DNA of 64,000 nucleotides from Zymoseptoria tritici IPO323 (GCF_000219625.1 NC_018217.1:1178001-1242000), one strand, 5' to 3'. Positions 44,869 through 55,209 are shown, counted from the first letter of the stretch. A program made the numbers and translations. Notes: generated by a model from the letters alone, not told the origin.

Positions 44869-46815
44869 ATGGCACCGATGGACGATGCATTGAAGGAGCT
44901 GACAGACGCGAAGGTGAAGAATATTCAGGAAATCGCGACGAACCATCAGGTGCACCGTAGCACTTTATCGAGACGATGGCGCAAGCTGACCGATTCACGC
45001 GCCCAACGCGACGAGAATAACTCGATTCTCTCACACCAACAAGAACGCACCCTCGTAGCCTATATCGACACCCTCACACGCAGAGGCATTCCACCGACTC
45101 CAGCAATGGTTCTAACCTTTGTTTACGACATTGCGAAGGTCCTTCCAGATCGCAAATGGGTACCACGGTTCGTCAAAAGGCACAAGAAGGATATCGATTC
45201 GAGATACCTCAAACCACTGGACAAGAGCAGGAAGAAGGCAGACTCTGCAAGGCAGTTTAAGGCGTATTACGACCTCATTGCAAGCAAGATAGATCAGTAC
45301 AACATTGAGCCTTGCAACACCTACAACATGGACGAGAAGGGCTTCCTAATTGGCATGCTTCAAAAGACACGCCGGATCTTCACGAAGAAGCACTACCTCT
45401 CAGGCTCACTTATTGGCAACATGCAAGACGGCAGTCGTGAATGGATCACCCTCATAGCCACAATCTGCGCTGATGGCACTTGCCTACCTCCGGCATTGAT
45501 ATACAAGGCCGTGACCGGCAACATTCAGTCTTCATGGCTGCAGGACTTCGAGCCGGACAACACCGACCATTGTGCGTTCTTTGCTTCCTCACCGAATGGC
45601 TGGACTGACCACAACCTTGGACTTTACTGGCTAAAGAAGGTATTCGAGCCGTTCACAAGAGACAAGGCTGGCAAGAGAGGCTACAGATTGTTGGTCATTA
45701 ACGGCCATGGCTCACACGTGAACATGGCATTCTTGCAGTACTGCATGGACCATCGCATCTTCGTGGCGGTCTATCCACCTCATTCAACACACCGCTTACA
45801 ACCTCTCGATGTCAGTCTCTTTGGCCCATTAGCTAACCGCTACAGTTCTGAGTTGTCACGCTTCATTCACCAGACTGAAGGGCTGTCAGCAGTGACCAAG
45901 CGTGACTTCTTCCGACTGTTTTGGCCAGCCTACAAGCTGGCCTTCACACCAGCTAATATCGCTTCTGGCTTCCGCAAGACTGGACTGTATCCATTAGATC
46001 CAGCGGTCGTTCTGAAGAAGCTTGAGGAGCCAGCAACTGAGGGTAAACACGTGCACTTCAGTGATGGCTCTCGGCCAGGCACTGCTAACTCAAGGCCAAG
46101 CACTGCCAGACCCTCTACCGCCGACACAGACACCTCTGTCATCTCCAACAACTGGCGTGAGACTCGTGCCCTCATGAGGAGCGTGTTAAAGAAGCCAGAG
46201 AATGAGAAGGAACGCAGGGCGATTCAGAAGCTCACCAACACCTTCATCCACACACAGACGCAGAATCAGCTGCTCAAGAGCGAGTGCAATGGCCTGCGGC
46301 AGTCCTTCAAGAACGAGAAGCAGAAGCGACAACGTGGCAAGCCGCTGCTCGCTCTGCCACAAGGTCAAGCAGCTCAGTTCTTCTCACCGGCCAAATTACA
46401 AGCTAGCAAGGCACTGATTGAGGCCAAGGAGGCTGAGAAGGTAGCTGAGAAGAAGCGGAAGGAGCGTGAGGCAATAAACAAGAAGGTGGACGAGCAATTG
46501 AGAGCTGAACAGCGGATACAAGCCATGGCAGACAGACAGGCTGAGGCGGCTCTGAAGGCTGGACAAAAGGCTGCTCAGAGGGAGACTAAACAGGCCAATT
46601 CACAGCTGAAAACTGACCTCCAAGCCTCTGCTCGCAAAGCAACACGTCGTCCACCAAGAGCCAGACAGCGCAGAGCGGATAAGGTGGCTCAAAAGCAGTT
46701 AATCGTCGTGTTGAAGGTGTCCTCACACCGGAGGGGGGGTCCACAGCTAGCTGAATCCTCCCAGCCTCCAACACGCATGACATTGAGGCAGAAGTTACAA
46801 GCTGCTCAGAGCTGA
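44869..46815 (+). CDS. pogo/Fot1-like transposase, second catalytic Asp replaced by Asn
   Basis: 648 residues, uninterrupted. The order is: pipsqueak-type helix-turn-helix (about 7-45, KVKNIQEIATNHQVHRSTLS), CENP-B-type helix-turn-helix (about 50-120, ending RKWVPRFVKRHKKDI), DDE core (about 145-370), and a long basic Lys/Glu/Gln/Ala-rich coiled-coil tail (about 440-620). D155 in YNMDEKGF is the first catalytic Asp and D314 in HRLQPLDVSLFGPL the third. Position 278 reads VINGHGSH where the family has DGHGSH, with the expected DD35D spacing. The AAC codon at 45700 differs from GAC by one G-to-A transition. The protein is therefore probably inactive for cleavage, though it could still bind DNA. 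Confidence 0.93.
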   Translation: MAPMDDALKELTDAKVKNIQEIATNHQVHRSTLSRRWRKLTDSRAQRDENNSILSHQQERTLVAYIDTLTRRGIPPTPAMVLTFVYDIAKVLPDRKWVPRFVKRHKKDIDSRYLKPLDKSRKKADSARQFKAYYDLIASKIDQYNIEPCNTYNMDEKGFLIGMLQKTRRIFTKKHYLSGSLIGNMQDGSREWITLIATICADGTCLPPALIYKAVTGNIQSSWLQDFEPDNTDHCAFFASSPNGWTDHNLGLYWLKKVFEPFTRDKAGKRGYRLLVINGHGSHVNMAFLQYCMDHRIFVAVYPPHSTHRLQPLDVSLFGPLANRYSSELSRFIHQTEGLSAVTKRDFFRLFWPAYKLAFTPANIASGFRKTGLYPLDPAVVLKKLEEPATEGKHVHFSDGSRPGTANSRPSTARPSTADTDTSVISNNWRETRALMRSVLKKPENEKERRAIQKLTNTFIHTQTQNQLLKSECNGLRQSFKNEKQKRQRGKPLLALPQGQAAQFFSPAKLQASKALIEAKEAEKVAEKKRKEREAINKKVDEQLRAEQRIQAMADRQAEAALKAGQKAAQRETKQANSQLKTDLQASARKATRRPPRARQRRADKVAQKQLIVVLKVSSHRRGGPQLAESSQPPTRMTLRQKLQAAQS

Positions 46816-46927
46816 TAGATATGATTGATGCGATGAATTTGAGCTATCAAACACCTCATTGTGACCATTGGTTGTGAAGAAATTGGCCATTAAAGAGGTG
46901 TGAGAAATGAAGCCATGCTCTCGTGTG

Positions 46928-46970
46928 GAGCGTGCACAGCGTGGACCGTGCATAGCTTGGGCCTGTATTC
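46928..46970 (-). repeat. Right terminal inverted repeat of the transposon
   Basis: Reverse complement of the left repeat apart from one base. The inner 10-bp motif copy is intact (CGTGCACAGC, 46931-46940) and the outer is changed (CGTGCATAGC, 46947-46956). Confidence 0.93.
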
Positions 46971-46972
46971 TA

Positions 46973-47475
46973 CCGTGCAGGACTCAGCGTGCAGGCGCGA
47001 TGAACTACTTCACGCGGGCTCTCCTGCAGGTACGTCCAGCTTGCATTCATTTGAGAGTCTAACAATCAAGATGTCTGTTACGCACGGTAGACTCGATACT
47101 GCCGCCTGGTGTCGTTCGTGGCATGGACGACCAGTGGCGAACGCGTGTATTCGGGTCACATGCTCAAGTCAGATTGACTCATACCCAAGCACCCAAGGAA
47201 CAAAGCATAGCGCCCAGATCTTTCACAGCGATATCGTGGTGAGACACCTCACTTGGGCCTCCATGACTCCACCGAGTGATTGTGCCATCGCATATTTTCG
47301 GTGTTGCGACATCGGCTATGAGTCTTTGACGTAGTCATCATGCGATAAGTATACAATATATAGAGAATAGAAGGCTGTCTTGCCTCCCTGGTTGCCCTCA
47401 TATCTCAGACACTCCTTCAAATGCTGTCTTGCCTGGACACTACACCGATCTGCACACATATCTACCAGCACTACG
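46973..47475. other. Intergenic right of the transposon
   Basis: No gene supported. It forms the upstream region of the small orphan that follows. Confidence 0.45.
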
Positions 47476-47853
47476 ATGGGACAGAACAGGAAGCGAACCA
47501 GACACCGGACCAGTCGTGCCAGAGTGCAGCTTCAACACGATCTTTCAACGACCACCTCCAACGACGCCACTCTTTCGTTACTCTCGACGAGGACTGTACG
47601 CCACGACACGGCGACAAGCTCTCTGATGGCCTTATTGAGCAATTCAGACGATATCAAACATTCCTGGAAACCAACTCTCGTTGCACCACCAAAACCAAAG
47701 CTATGTCGACAAGAAAGCGACAACAGTCGTGACCGAAGAATCTTCGGTGGCGAAGACGATGAGACGGCATCCGCCCAAGATCTGCGAGTCCAAATGCTCG
47801 ATGTCGTGCTTGGCCTATTCAACGGGATCGATTATGACGATTCGATGTGCTAG
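47476..47853 (+). CDS. Small orphan protein
   Basis: 125 residues from ATG 47476 (MGQNRKRTRHRTSRARVQLQ). A strongly basic N-terminus suggests nuclear or nucleic-acid association. The middle is Ser/Thr-rich, and the C-terminus looks helical and acidic (DLRVQMLDVVLGLFNGIDYD). Composition is more protein-like than in surrounding chance frames. No family recognised; no introns. A CTT microsatellite follows the stop. Could be a lineage-specific gene. Confidence 0.45.
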   Translation: MGQNRKRTRHRTSRARVQLQHDLSTTTSNDATLSLLSTRTVRHDTATSSLMALLSNSDDIKHSWKPTLVAPPKPKLCRQESDNSRDRRIFGGEDDETASAQDLRVQMLDVVLGLFNGIDYDDSMC

Positions 47854-47858
47854 CCGAG

Positions 47859-47877
47859 CTTCTTCTTCTTCTTCTTC
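47859..47877 (+). repeat. CTT trinucleotide run
   Basis: About six CTT/TTC units in the 3' flank of the small orphan. Confidence 0.8.
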
Positions 47878-48069
47878 AGGCCAGCTGGTGCCGTTCACGA
47901 ATTTCCTTGTCACGATGGACAGACGGCCAGAATGGAGCTGATGGAGGTAGCATGACCTGTGGAGCATGCATCGGCGAAGGCGTTCAAGATACCCATGTTT
48001 TTCAATGTCGATATATACGCTGTGTGCAATGCATCACCCAACGCAGCATATTCAACTCTCACAACACAA

Positions 48070-48923
48070 TCACAACTCTTTCTTTCCAGCATTCGCCGCC
48101 TGCGCCGCGCCCTCAATCTGTACATTCTGTTGACTCTTCTTCGGCCTCTTGCTCTCCGCCGGCTGACACAACGTCGGTACAGGCCTCTGCAGCATCAATT
48201 GCCGATTCCTCTTGACATAGCCCACCTCAAAGTAGTCTTTACCTGTCTCTCCTCTGAACATCTTCGCCCAGTGCCGTATTGTCTCGTCCACGCCTTCTTT
48301 GCCCTTCTCTATCATCTCCCGCCTGTATGCCTTCTGCTTTTCTTCCATTGCCTCATCTGCCATCTCTTCGTATCGCGGGACGTCTACGGGGATAAACGTC
48401 CATTCGGCGCCGCGGTAGTCCGGGATATTGTCGTCTGCGAAGCAACCCGTGATGAATCCTCTCGTAGCATCTCTTCCTGCAAAGAAGGAGTAAGGTCCTC
48501 CCGGGCCGTAGACAAGACGCCCGGCCGTCACATCGTAGATGGTGCTGTTCAGTGCGAGGTAGACAGGTAGTGAAGGATCTCGACCATCGTATTTGAGCAG
48601 TTGTGCATCAGTCAGGACGACGGGAGATCTCTGTGGGTATGTACTTAGCTTTGACGTCCACGTCGCGTGGTCTACGATGGCGAGTGTGAAATGAAGCGCA
48701 CCAATTTGGCTGCGAGTGCTTTCGGACGAAGCCACCATGGGTGGTAGTTCCACGAGTAGCTGTCTCCAGTCACGAAGTAGGATAGCAGTGAGTTCAGCAG
48801 GAGCAGACCGAAGACCAGTCGGAAGCAGTCTAGAATGGTGATGACCGGCTCCGCGTTGCTGGACCGCGCTGATCTTTCGTTAGAGGACTCGTCCCGCTTC
48901 TCATTCGTATCGACATCTGCCAT
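48070..48923 (-). CDS. Membrane-anchored cytochrome b5-like heme/steroid-binding protein
   Basis: Two exons, 48923-48702 and 48630-48070; the 71-nt intron (GTGCGC..CCACAG, phase 0) joins KALAAKL to RSPVVLTDAQ, giving 260 residues. A single transmembrane segment at about 29-50 (ILDCFRLVFGLLLLNSLLSY) follows a polar N-terminus. The MAPR-type cytochrome b5-like domain (about 75-170) shows LTDAQLLKYDGRDPSLPVYL, LNSTIYDVTAGRLVYGPGGPY and SFFAGRDATRGF. This is the Dap1/PGRMC class, where Tyr rather than two His ligates heme. The C-terminus is basic. Likely an ER membrane haemoprotein. It lies head-to-tail behind the glycosyltransferase. Confidence 0.9.
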
Positions 48924-49269
48924 GGCGGACACTGATAGAAGCTGGTGCCCTGACGAGCAAGACTCAGATCAGTGAGTGGGCGAAATAGACAGTGTTGTAG
49001 GAAGGACAAAAGCTGTGGCTTCGAAGAAGCGAAATGTCGGGAGCACCCGACGGCAGGAAGCAAGCAAGAGTGGCTGACTAACCTGTGCCTGACCTCCAGG
49101 CTAGGTATGGGTCCATGGATGGCAACGACGGCATGATCAGGATAATGAGAACCCTTCAGGACTGTCGTTCGTTGCCGTGCCCAGCCCAGGAGTGTTTGAT
49201 GCAAATATGTATAGTATGAATGACAAGGCAAGGACTTCGATTCGCTAAAGCATTTTCAAGAAACACGAA
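48924..49269. other. Intergenic, nothing recognised
   Basis: 346 bp between two minus-strand genes; presumably the terminator region of one and the promoter of the other. Confidence 0.4.
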
Positions 49270-50825
49270 TCAACCTTCTTTTGCGGTCAGTTCCTCCCTG
49301 CAATTCCTCCTATTCTTCTTGGCTTCCTCAATCCGGTCATCCATCCATCCAGAAGTATAATGAATCTTCGCGTCCTTAGCATCCATCGTTCCCAGCCGGA
49401 TCACATCATCCCACCCGCAGCCTTCTTCTGGCGAGTACGTCCACTGAAGGCACTCTTCACGCTGCACACAAAAGTTGACACACGCCTCTTTCGACCGCGC
49501 CATCTCCATCTTCTCCGGACTCAACTCATTGTCCTCGATCTTAAACTTCTCCTTCTGGGACAAGCTGTTCCAATCCGATCTGTTGCCCTTTGCATACGGC
49601 TCGATGAAAGGGTAAAACAGGTCGGTGTACGTGTAAGGCACCCGCGTGCCATGTTCTGCGATCCATGCTTCCTCGAACCGATAGAGTGTATCGACCCGCC
49701 TGGGCGTGGCGTGGTGGAATGTGACCGACGGCGTACACTCGCTCGCAGGATGAAAGTCCATCGAGTTCATGGTCCCGCCTTGAAACTCCCGTCCCGCACC
49801 CTGCACGAGGATGTCTACTTCCCGAAGAGCAGCGGCCACAATGACATCGCCGCAACAGTTGTCCGCTGTCTTTTTTTCCCAGCGCCGGTCGTACACCTCC
49901 ACTCCACCCGGCTCATCCTGGCGACGTTTCTCCAGCTTTTCCAGAGCCGGACGCGACATGACCACTCCCGTTCCACCGTGTGCGAAGGAGATGTCACCGT
50001 AGCCATTAACACCACCCAGGTACAGTTCCTCTGTCGGGTCGTGCTTTTCGGTCCAAAGCATAAAATTCTGCCATGAAAAGGTTGTGTCTGCTTCGATCAT
50101 CACGAACCACTTGATATTGGCCGGAGCCACTTCCCACGCGCGGTGATACATTGGGAGGAACTTCCACTTGTCCAGGTTCCTAAAATGGAAAGTCAGACAT
50201 GCTTCGAAAGTAGTCTCCATGTCCTTTTTGCGACTTACCATGCATCCGTACCCGTGTACGCGCCAATATCCTGCCCGGCATCTTGCAAAGCCTCCATGTG
50301 CTCATTAAACCGGAAAACCTCCTGCTCCTGTTGAGTTTCTTTCGTGACCGAGGTTAGAACATTGTGAACGTGGTAGTTGCCAACGTCTTGCTCAATGTTC
50401 GAGACGAGGATATAGTTGGGCATACACTTGAGAGCCGTGGCGAGATGCATGGGCAGCTTCTTGTACAGCTCGGTCGCTCCAGTCTTGAAGATGATGAAAA
50501 TGTCCTCCTGTCCCGGCCGATCCGGACATGATGAGTTGATGTTCGGTGTCTTTATTGATTCGACGATGACAGGCTCGTGGGGTGTGTTCTCCTCGATGGA
50601 TGGGGTGTCCAAAATTGGTTCCTCCAGGGCCGGCAGCTCTGTACCAGCCACCACCGCCGATATCGATTCTGTGTCCTGGGCTTCCGAGCCGAGGGAGTCA
50701 AGCCTCCCGTGTGCTTTGCTGATGCTATCATGAAAGATCCATATTGTCACGATAAGAGCAGCAGCCACGAAATACCAACGAGTGAACCACGCACTCCGCT
50801 GGGGAGTAAATGCAGCGGCATGCAT
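49270..50825 (-). CDS. Type II membrane glycosyltransferase, GT31-like
   Basis: Two exons, 50825-50239 and 50179-49270; the 59-nt intron (GTAAGT..TTTTAG, phase 2) joins GTDAW to NLDKWKFLPM, giving 498 residues. A short cytosolic N-terminus is followed by one signal anchor (about 16-35, WYFVAAALIVTIWIF), indicating a Golgi/ER lumenal enzyme. The stem is Glu/Ser/Pro-rich. The catalytic part holds DIFIIFKTGATELYKKLP and WFVMIEADTTFSWQN, with ExD as the metal/donor motif. It continues with GGVNGYGDISFAHGGTGVVM and NCCGDVIVAAALREV. CVNFCVQREECLQWTYSPEE forms a Cys-rich C-terminal lobe. This is the fungal GT31/DUF604-like pattern. Acceptor unknown. Confidence 0.87.
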
Positions 50826-51987
50826 TGCGTGAACCAAAGTCGAATCAAGTGAAGGGCCCAGAACGCGAAGCAAGAGGCCTCAGCACGGTAGAGCGACCCA
50901 GCTGGGTATATAGACAGCCAACATCAGGCCTTCGCTCCAGCCAGCACTGGTAGCGCACAAGCAGCCAGTCATTAGCCAAACCCACAAGCGCTTTGAACAG
51001 CCGCAAGAGTCGGCGGCACGGCACAAGTCATTGCATGCGTCGCAGCGATCCAATAGACTTCAGGCGTGGTTGAGACCGCCGCCCAGATGGAGCCCTGCAA
51101 ATCGGATCTAATCGCAAGTCCAATCGCAAGTCCATCGACGGATGCCAGGTCGCGTAGCGTTGATCAAGTGCCAGAAACAGCTTCTCATTGGACTGCTCTA
51201 GACCGGCGGGCTGCCATCAAATGACCGCGGAGACTTGTCCGATGCTCGCTTGTGCACCTCCGACAAGGAGAGCACAAATCTTCAGAGCTCCACTCGGCAG
51301 GTAGACTTTGCGCCGGCACACGAACGTCTAGCGTGTTGAAAGCATTGTGGAGTTTCAACCGGTACGCCCACGCGCTGGACATGCACGACCATAGGACTGT
51401 GCACAGGTTGGAGCTACGAATGGTCCCTGAATCACTCGACCGGCACGATGGTTTGCTGCAGTGTTGGTAAGGGCGGGTGGAGTTCAATACTCGCGTGAGC
51501 TCGCGAATGCGGGAAGCAATATGTTGCAGGGATGACAAGATCCACCACGGGAGCTCCAGGTCGCCACTGACATTTCGACTAGACAACCACAAGTCAGTGT
51601 ATGCATTGTACGAATATTATTGTTTCAGCAATGAACGTATCGGGAGGACCTGCATGAATGCGGTAATTTCAGGCAAGATAGACTTTTCAGCTGCGCCGGA
51701 AGTAGGAGATTACTGGAGTGATTAATTTTTGCGGTGCAGTGCGGTCGAAGTCTGTTGATGAAAGTTCCGTGGCTGACACGGAGCCAAAGCCGCTGGACGA
51801 TGAGTAAGCTGAGCATATTGAGGTGCCCCTTGAGCTCCCATGCCCTATACCTGTGCTTTCAACTCTACGGAATACAATGCTACCGAACACGCATCCTTTG
51901 GTTTTGCCAGTGCGAATGGCCGCCGCATTGTGTTCGAGCAGAGAAAATTCTGCTTGAGGCATCAATTCTATGCAGTATCCGCCGACT
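50826..51987. other. Intergenic, nothing recognised
   Basis: 1.2 kb with no supported gene. A 12-bp unit (AATCGCAAGTCC) is tandemly duplicated near 51110-51133. Confidence 0.45.
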
Positions 51988-53076
51988 CTACAACTTTGAA
52001 GGACTCGCCTGCAGCACGCCTCTGGCTAGGCCGAGCTGCTTACTTGCTCCTTCAACCATCTCACTCACGATATCTGCAGCAGTCTGTCCAGCCTTATTGA
52101 CCGATCCCGCAACGATGCCCGCTGGTCTCATCGCCGCTCCATCCTCGATCTCGTCCGTCAACTTTCCAGATTCGTGCAGCTTGTCGAGCTCATGCACGAG
52201 CGGCACGATGCCTCTTGATGTCAAGTCCTTGATCTCTGCTTGACGGTTGACCTCCCAATCCGTCAGGTAAGGATTTCTCAACGCACGGAGGGGTCGTCCA
52301 GACCAGACTGTCAATTTGACCCAGTCGTCGTATCCCGCAGCAATGACTTGCTTCTTGAAGACCTCTGGAGCTTTGGATTCCACACTGGGGATGAATCTTG
52401 TACCCACCCAAACACCGCTGGCTCCGAGCATAATGGACGCAGCCACACTCCTCCCGTCGTTGATGCCCCCTGCGGCGACCAGCGTGACGGGTTTCTTGGT
52501 CAAGGGAGAAGTATACTGCGAGCAGATATCCGCGCATGCTGGTAGCAATACCATGCTTGGAATGTCTCCTGTGTGACCGCCCGCCTCGCCTCCTTGTGCG
52601 CAGATGAGATCTACGCCAGCAGCACAGGCCTTGTGGACGTGCTTGGGGTGACCGACCATGTTCATAACCAGGACATTGGCTTTGTGAAGTTTCTCAATGA
52701 CCCAAGGTTCCGGTACACCCACTGCAGAGACGAAGACAGTGGCCCCGAACTCAATCACGATGTCGATAAGTTCTCCCAGAGTGCCATGTGTATAGTCGTA
52801 GTTGGTCTTTCGAGCACTACCGCCGACTTGTGGTAGCAAGAGATCCACGCCGAAAGGAGCGTTCTCGCAGTTCCTGGCTTTCAATTCCTCCTTGAGCTCG
52901 ATGAGCATTTCTCTCAGCATCTTGGGCGTATAGCGAGCTCCTCCGACCGTGCCGAAGCCTCCAGCTGCGGTGACAGCTGCAGCCAGTTTAGGTCCAGCTA
53001 CCTGGTCCATTCCAGCGAGCATGATAGGATGCTCGCATCCCAGGATCTTCGTTAAGGTGGTCGTGAGAGGCGCCAT
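51988..53076 (-). CDS. Nitronate monooxygenase (2-nitropropane dioxygenase family)
   Basis: FMN-dependent TIM-barrel enzyme that oxidises alkyl nitronates such as propionate-3-nitronate. 362 residues, single exon, ATG at 53076; the frame upstream to 53256 lacks ATG. Motifs: HPIMLAGMDQVAGPKLAAAV (FMN/nitronate-binding start), AAGGFGTVGG, VGHPKHVHKACAAGVDLICA, QGGEAGGHTG (family hallmark with catalytic His), LVAAGGINDGRSVAASIMLG (phosphate binding) and GVWVGTRFIPSVES. Length fits class II fungal enzymes. It diverges from the small heat-shock gene across 1.26 kb. Confidence 0.94.
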   Translation of the reverse strand: MAPLTTTLTKILGCEHPIMLAGMDQVAGPKLAAAVTAAGGFGTVGGARYTPKMLREMLIELKEELKARNCENAPFGVDLLLPQVGGSARKTNYDYTHGTLGELIDIVIEFGATVFVSAVGVPEPWVIEKLHKANVLVMNMVGHPKHVHKACAAGVDLICAQGGEAGGHTGDIPSMVLLPACADICSQYTSPLTKKPVTLVAAGGINDGRSVAASIMLGASGVWVGTRFIPSVESKAPEVFKKQVIAAGYDDWVKLTVWSGRPLRALRNPYLTDWEVNRQAEIKDLTSRGIVPLVHELDKLHESGKLTDEIEDGAAMRPAGIVAGSVNKAGQTAADIVSEMVEGASKQLGLARGVLQASPSKL

Positions 53077-54339
53077 GTTGATCTTGTCGAAGTTCCGGCT
53101 GTGTGATGTTTGCTTTGTGAAGTAAGGTAACCAAGGGTTTGAGATTACGGTGGCCGATGGCCAACGAGTACTTCTTAACGAATATAAGCCGAACCAGGAT
53201 CGTCCTTCGGTATGCCTCTTCGGTGCTGTATTGCGACTGGGACGTTTAACCGGCACAACTAGGTCATTGATCTAGTGAGGAAAAGGTCTATACGAAGTGA
53301 CGCTCCTCGCAAGACTCGTTCACGTATACTGTCGGTCGCAGTAGTCTTCTCAGCCAGGCTCCACGAACCCCGGAGTCGCAGTGCTGCCGAGGTGGGGGAC
53401 TCTCCACTGGGGATGGAGAACCTCGGCTGGCATCAACATGCTTCTCGGTCGACTTCTTCCATCTCAGACATGTTCACTGCTTGAGTCCGGTGTCATCGAT
53501 CTACCTAGCACGCAGCTGAAGGCACAGAGACCGCAGCTGCCAAGTCACCTTTGTGGAAGAGCAGTCGAAGCTGCTGCGAGGCAGGAACTTCAAGGTCGAA
53601 ATGCTCCTCTTCATCGATGACCCCGCTTAGTAACCCCTCGGACTCAGCTCCGTCAGGTTGATGGCGCCACATTTCACGTTGTGTGTTCAGCTTCATCGCG
53701 AACATCCATTATCTACAGTATCGTGGCCTACCTACTATATCATCCCGGGCCTGCGGTGTATCGTTTTCCGCAAACCGGCGTCAGAGATCGTATGGACGCC
53801 TGCTAGGGACTGGATCGTCCGATGCACGAAAAGCTGGGAAGCTTTGTCCAAGTGTCGGTACAGCTGTGCAGCATTTATTCCGCTTGACTCATCGTCAACA
53901 ACCAAAATACCAGAATACACAGCTAACAGCCAGCATCGCCCCGGGAATCATCAAAGTACTGCCACTCTCGCTCCCATCACTCGACCTGGCTTCATGTACG
54001 TGGTTGCCAAATCCCACATTCGCCACGCCACCCACTTTCAGGAATACGTACACCTTGACGCAGCCTATCAGCTTGCTCGCCGCCTATTCATGTGTGGCCG
54101 TGTCTTGCCTGTTTGCCTCTACTTGGATGACTGGCCATGTTGAAATTCTGGTGCTTTCCAGCTCCATGGAAGTCCATCGACCTGTGGCTGACGCATCTGG
54201 TGTGCGTGTTAGGTGGCAGCCTACAGCATGCCCTCTAAGGAAGTACTTGTCTGTACTACAAGATGTTGTCTATAAAGTAGGTCTCCTTCGTCGACAATAT
54301 CTCCTTCTCATTCATCATCATCTACAAGCAATCACAAAC
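53077..54339. promoter_or_regulatory. Divergent region between nitronate monooxygenase and sHSP
   Basis: 1.26 kb. An open frame continuing in phase from 53683 into the heat-shock gene is not believed: it has no good start, the composition is unlike protein, and a TATA box lies inside it. No canonical alternating GAA/TTC heat-shock element was found by eye. Confidence 0.5.
54271..54276 (+). promoter_or_regulatory. TATA box of the small heat-shock gene
   Basis: TATAAA (in GTCTATAAAGTAG) lies 64 bp before the ATG at 54340, leaving a plausible short leader of about 30-35 nt. Stress-inducible fungal genes are often TATA-driven. Confidence 0.6.
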
Positions 54340-55209
54340 ATGACCCCGCCAGTTCAGTACTACAACCAGACCGCTCCCTTCTGGGACTTCATCGCCAGCC
54401 TCGAAGACCAAGGCTTCTCTCCCAACACCATGCGAGACGAACCTTCCGACGGCGAGATCCAACGTCCGAACCCATGGACGGAGGGCTGGGGAGTATTCCC
54501 TTTCGGATCGTTCCCCCACCGTGGTCGCAACGGACCAGCGCATCCGCCGCCGCCGCCAAACCATGACGGACCTCCGCCACCACCTCGAGCTGACAACGGC
54601 TCGGACTCTGAGGCTGGCCCATCGGAGCCTCGAGGTCCACCTTCAGGACCACCACCAGATGAGTCTCATCATGGTCGTCACGGCTCCGGATCGGAACCTC
54701 GACGCGGACGCTGCGGGCGAGGACGCGGTGGTTGGGGTGGAAAGCACGGCCGCGGCTCTTTCCATCCCTACGCTGGACCATTCGGTACGATCGCCGACAT
54801 GTTTCAGTCGCAGCTCTTTGGCGGCGAGGAGGGCAGCAAAGAGAAGAGTAATGAGGACTTCAAGCCCGAAGTAGACGTCTTCGACACGGCCGAGTCTTTC
54901 GTCATCCATATCTCCCTCGCAGGAGCAAAGAAAGAGGACGTCGGCGTCAGTTGGGATGCGGAGAAGTCGGAGTTGAGTATCGCTGGTGTCATTCATCGAC
55001 CTGGAGATGAGGAGTTCTTGAAGACCCTGGCGTTGGACGAGAGGAAAGTTGGAGTATTCGAGAGAAAGGTTCGCCTGGGCAGCAGGGCGAATCCTGCGCA
55101 GGTCGATTCGGATGGCATCTCGGCGAGGATGGAAGATGGTGTGCTGAGGGTTGAGGTGCCGAAGCTTGACGCAGGATACGTCGAGATCAAGAAGGTCGAC
55201 ATTGAATAG
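54340..55209 (+). CDS. Small heat-shock protein (Hsp20/alpha-crystallin) with Pro/Gly/Arg-rich arm
   Basis: ATP-independent chaperone of the fungal Hsp30 type. 289 residues, single exon, ATG at 54340. The N-terminus has [15 protein letters not shown] and a [16 protein letters not shown] aromatic segment. A low-complexity arm follows at about 65-145, with polyproline runs ([17 protein letters not shown]), then His/Gly/Arg-rich sequence including [15 protein letters not shown]. The alpha-crystallin domain (about 170-288) has [30 protein letters not shown] and the closing [10 protein letters not shown]. An insertion within the domain ([20 protein letters not shown]) is normal for fungal members. 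Confidence 0.92.
   Translation: MTPPVQYYNQTAPFWDFIASLEDQGFSPNTMRDEPSDGEIQRPNPWTEGWGVFPFGSFPHRGRNGPAHPPPPPNHDGPPPPPRADNGSDSEAGPSEPRGPPSGPPPDESHHGRHGSGSEPRRGRCGRGRGGWGGKHGRGSFHPYAGPFGTIADMFQSQLFGGEEGSKEKSNEDFKPEVDVFDTAESFVIHISLAGAKKEDVGVSWDAEKSELSIAGVIHRPGDEEFLKTLALDERKVGVFERKVRLGSRANPAQVDSDGISARMEDGVLRVEVPKLDAGYVEIKKVDIE

Larger units (their letters stand above)
44760..46972 (+). mobile_element. pogo/Fot1-type DNA transposon, 2.2 kb, complete ends
   Basis: Element 44762-46970 (2209 bp) flanked by TA on both sides (44760-44761 and 46971-46972), the pogo/Tc1-mariner target duplication. The terminal inverted repeats are 43 bp (44762-44804 and 46928-46970), starting GAATACAGGCCCAAGCT, and match at 42 of 43 positions. 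The single difference (46953) is a C-to-T change in a CpA context. The element holds one long transposase gene and little else. The near-identity of the ends suggests a fairly recent insertion. Confidence 0.93.

Noticed and set aside
46725..46815. Possible frameshift at a run of seven G near the transposase C-terminus
   Set aside because: The current frame ends normally and the alternative frame stops sooner; no family tail was clear enough to decide.
51109..51133. 12-bp tandem duplication AATCGCAAGTCC
   Set aside because: Two copies in intergenic DNA with no visible consequence.
54150..54175. TTCCA..TGGAA inverted pair as a heat-shock element
   Set aside because: Spacing does not fit alternating 5-bp GAA/TTC units.
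53683..54339. Upstream open frame in phase with the small heat-shock gene (would make a 508-residue protein)
   Set aside because: It starts without an ATG, has poor composition, and a TATA box at 54271 with a short leader points to the ATG at 54340.
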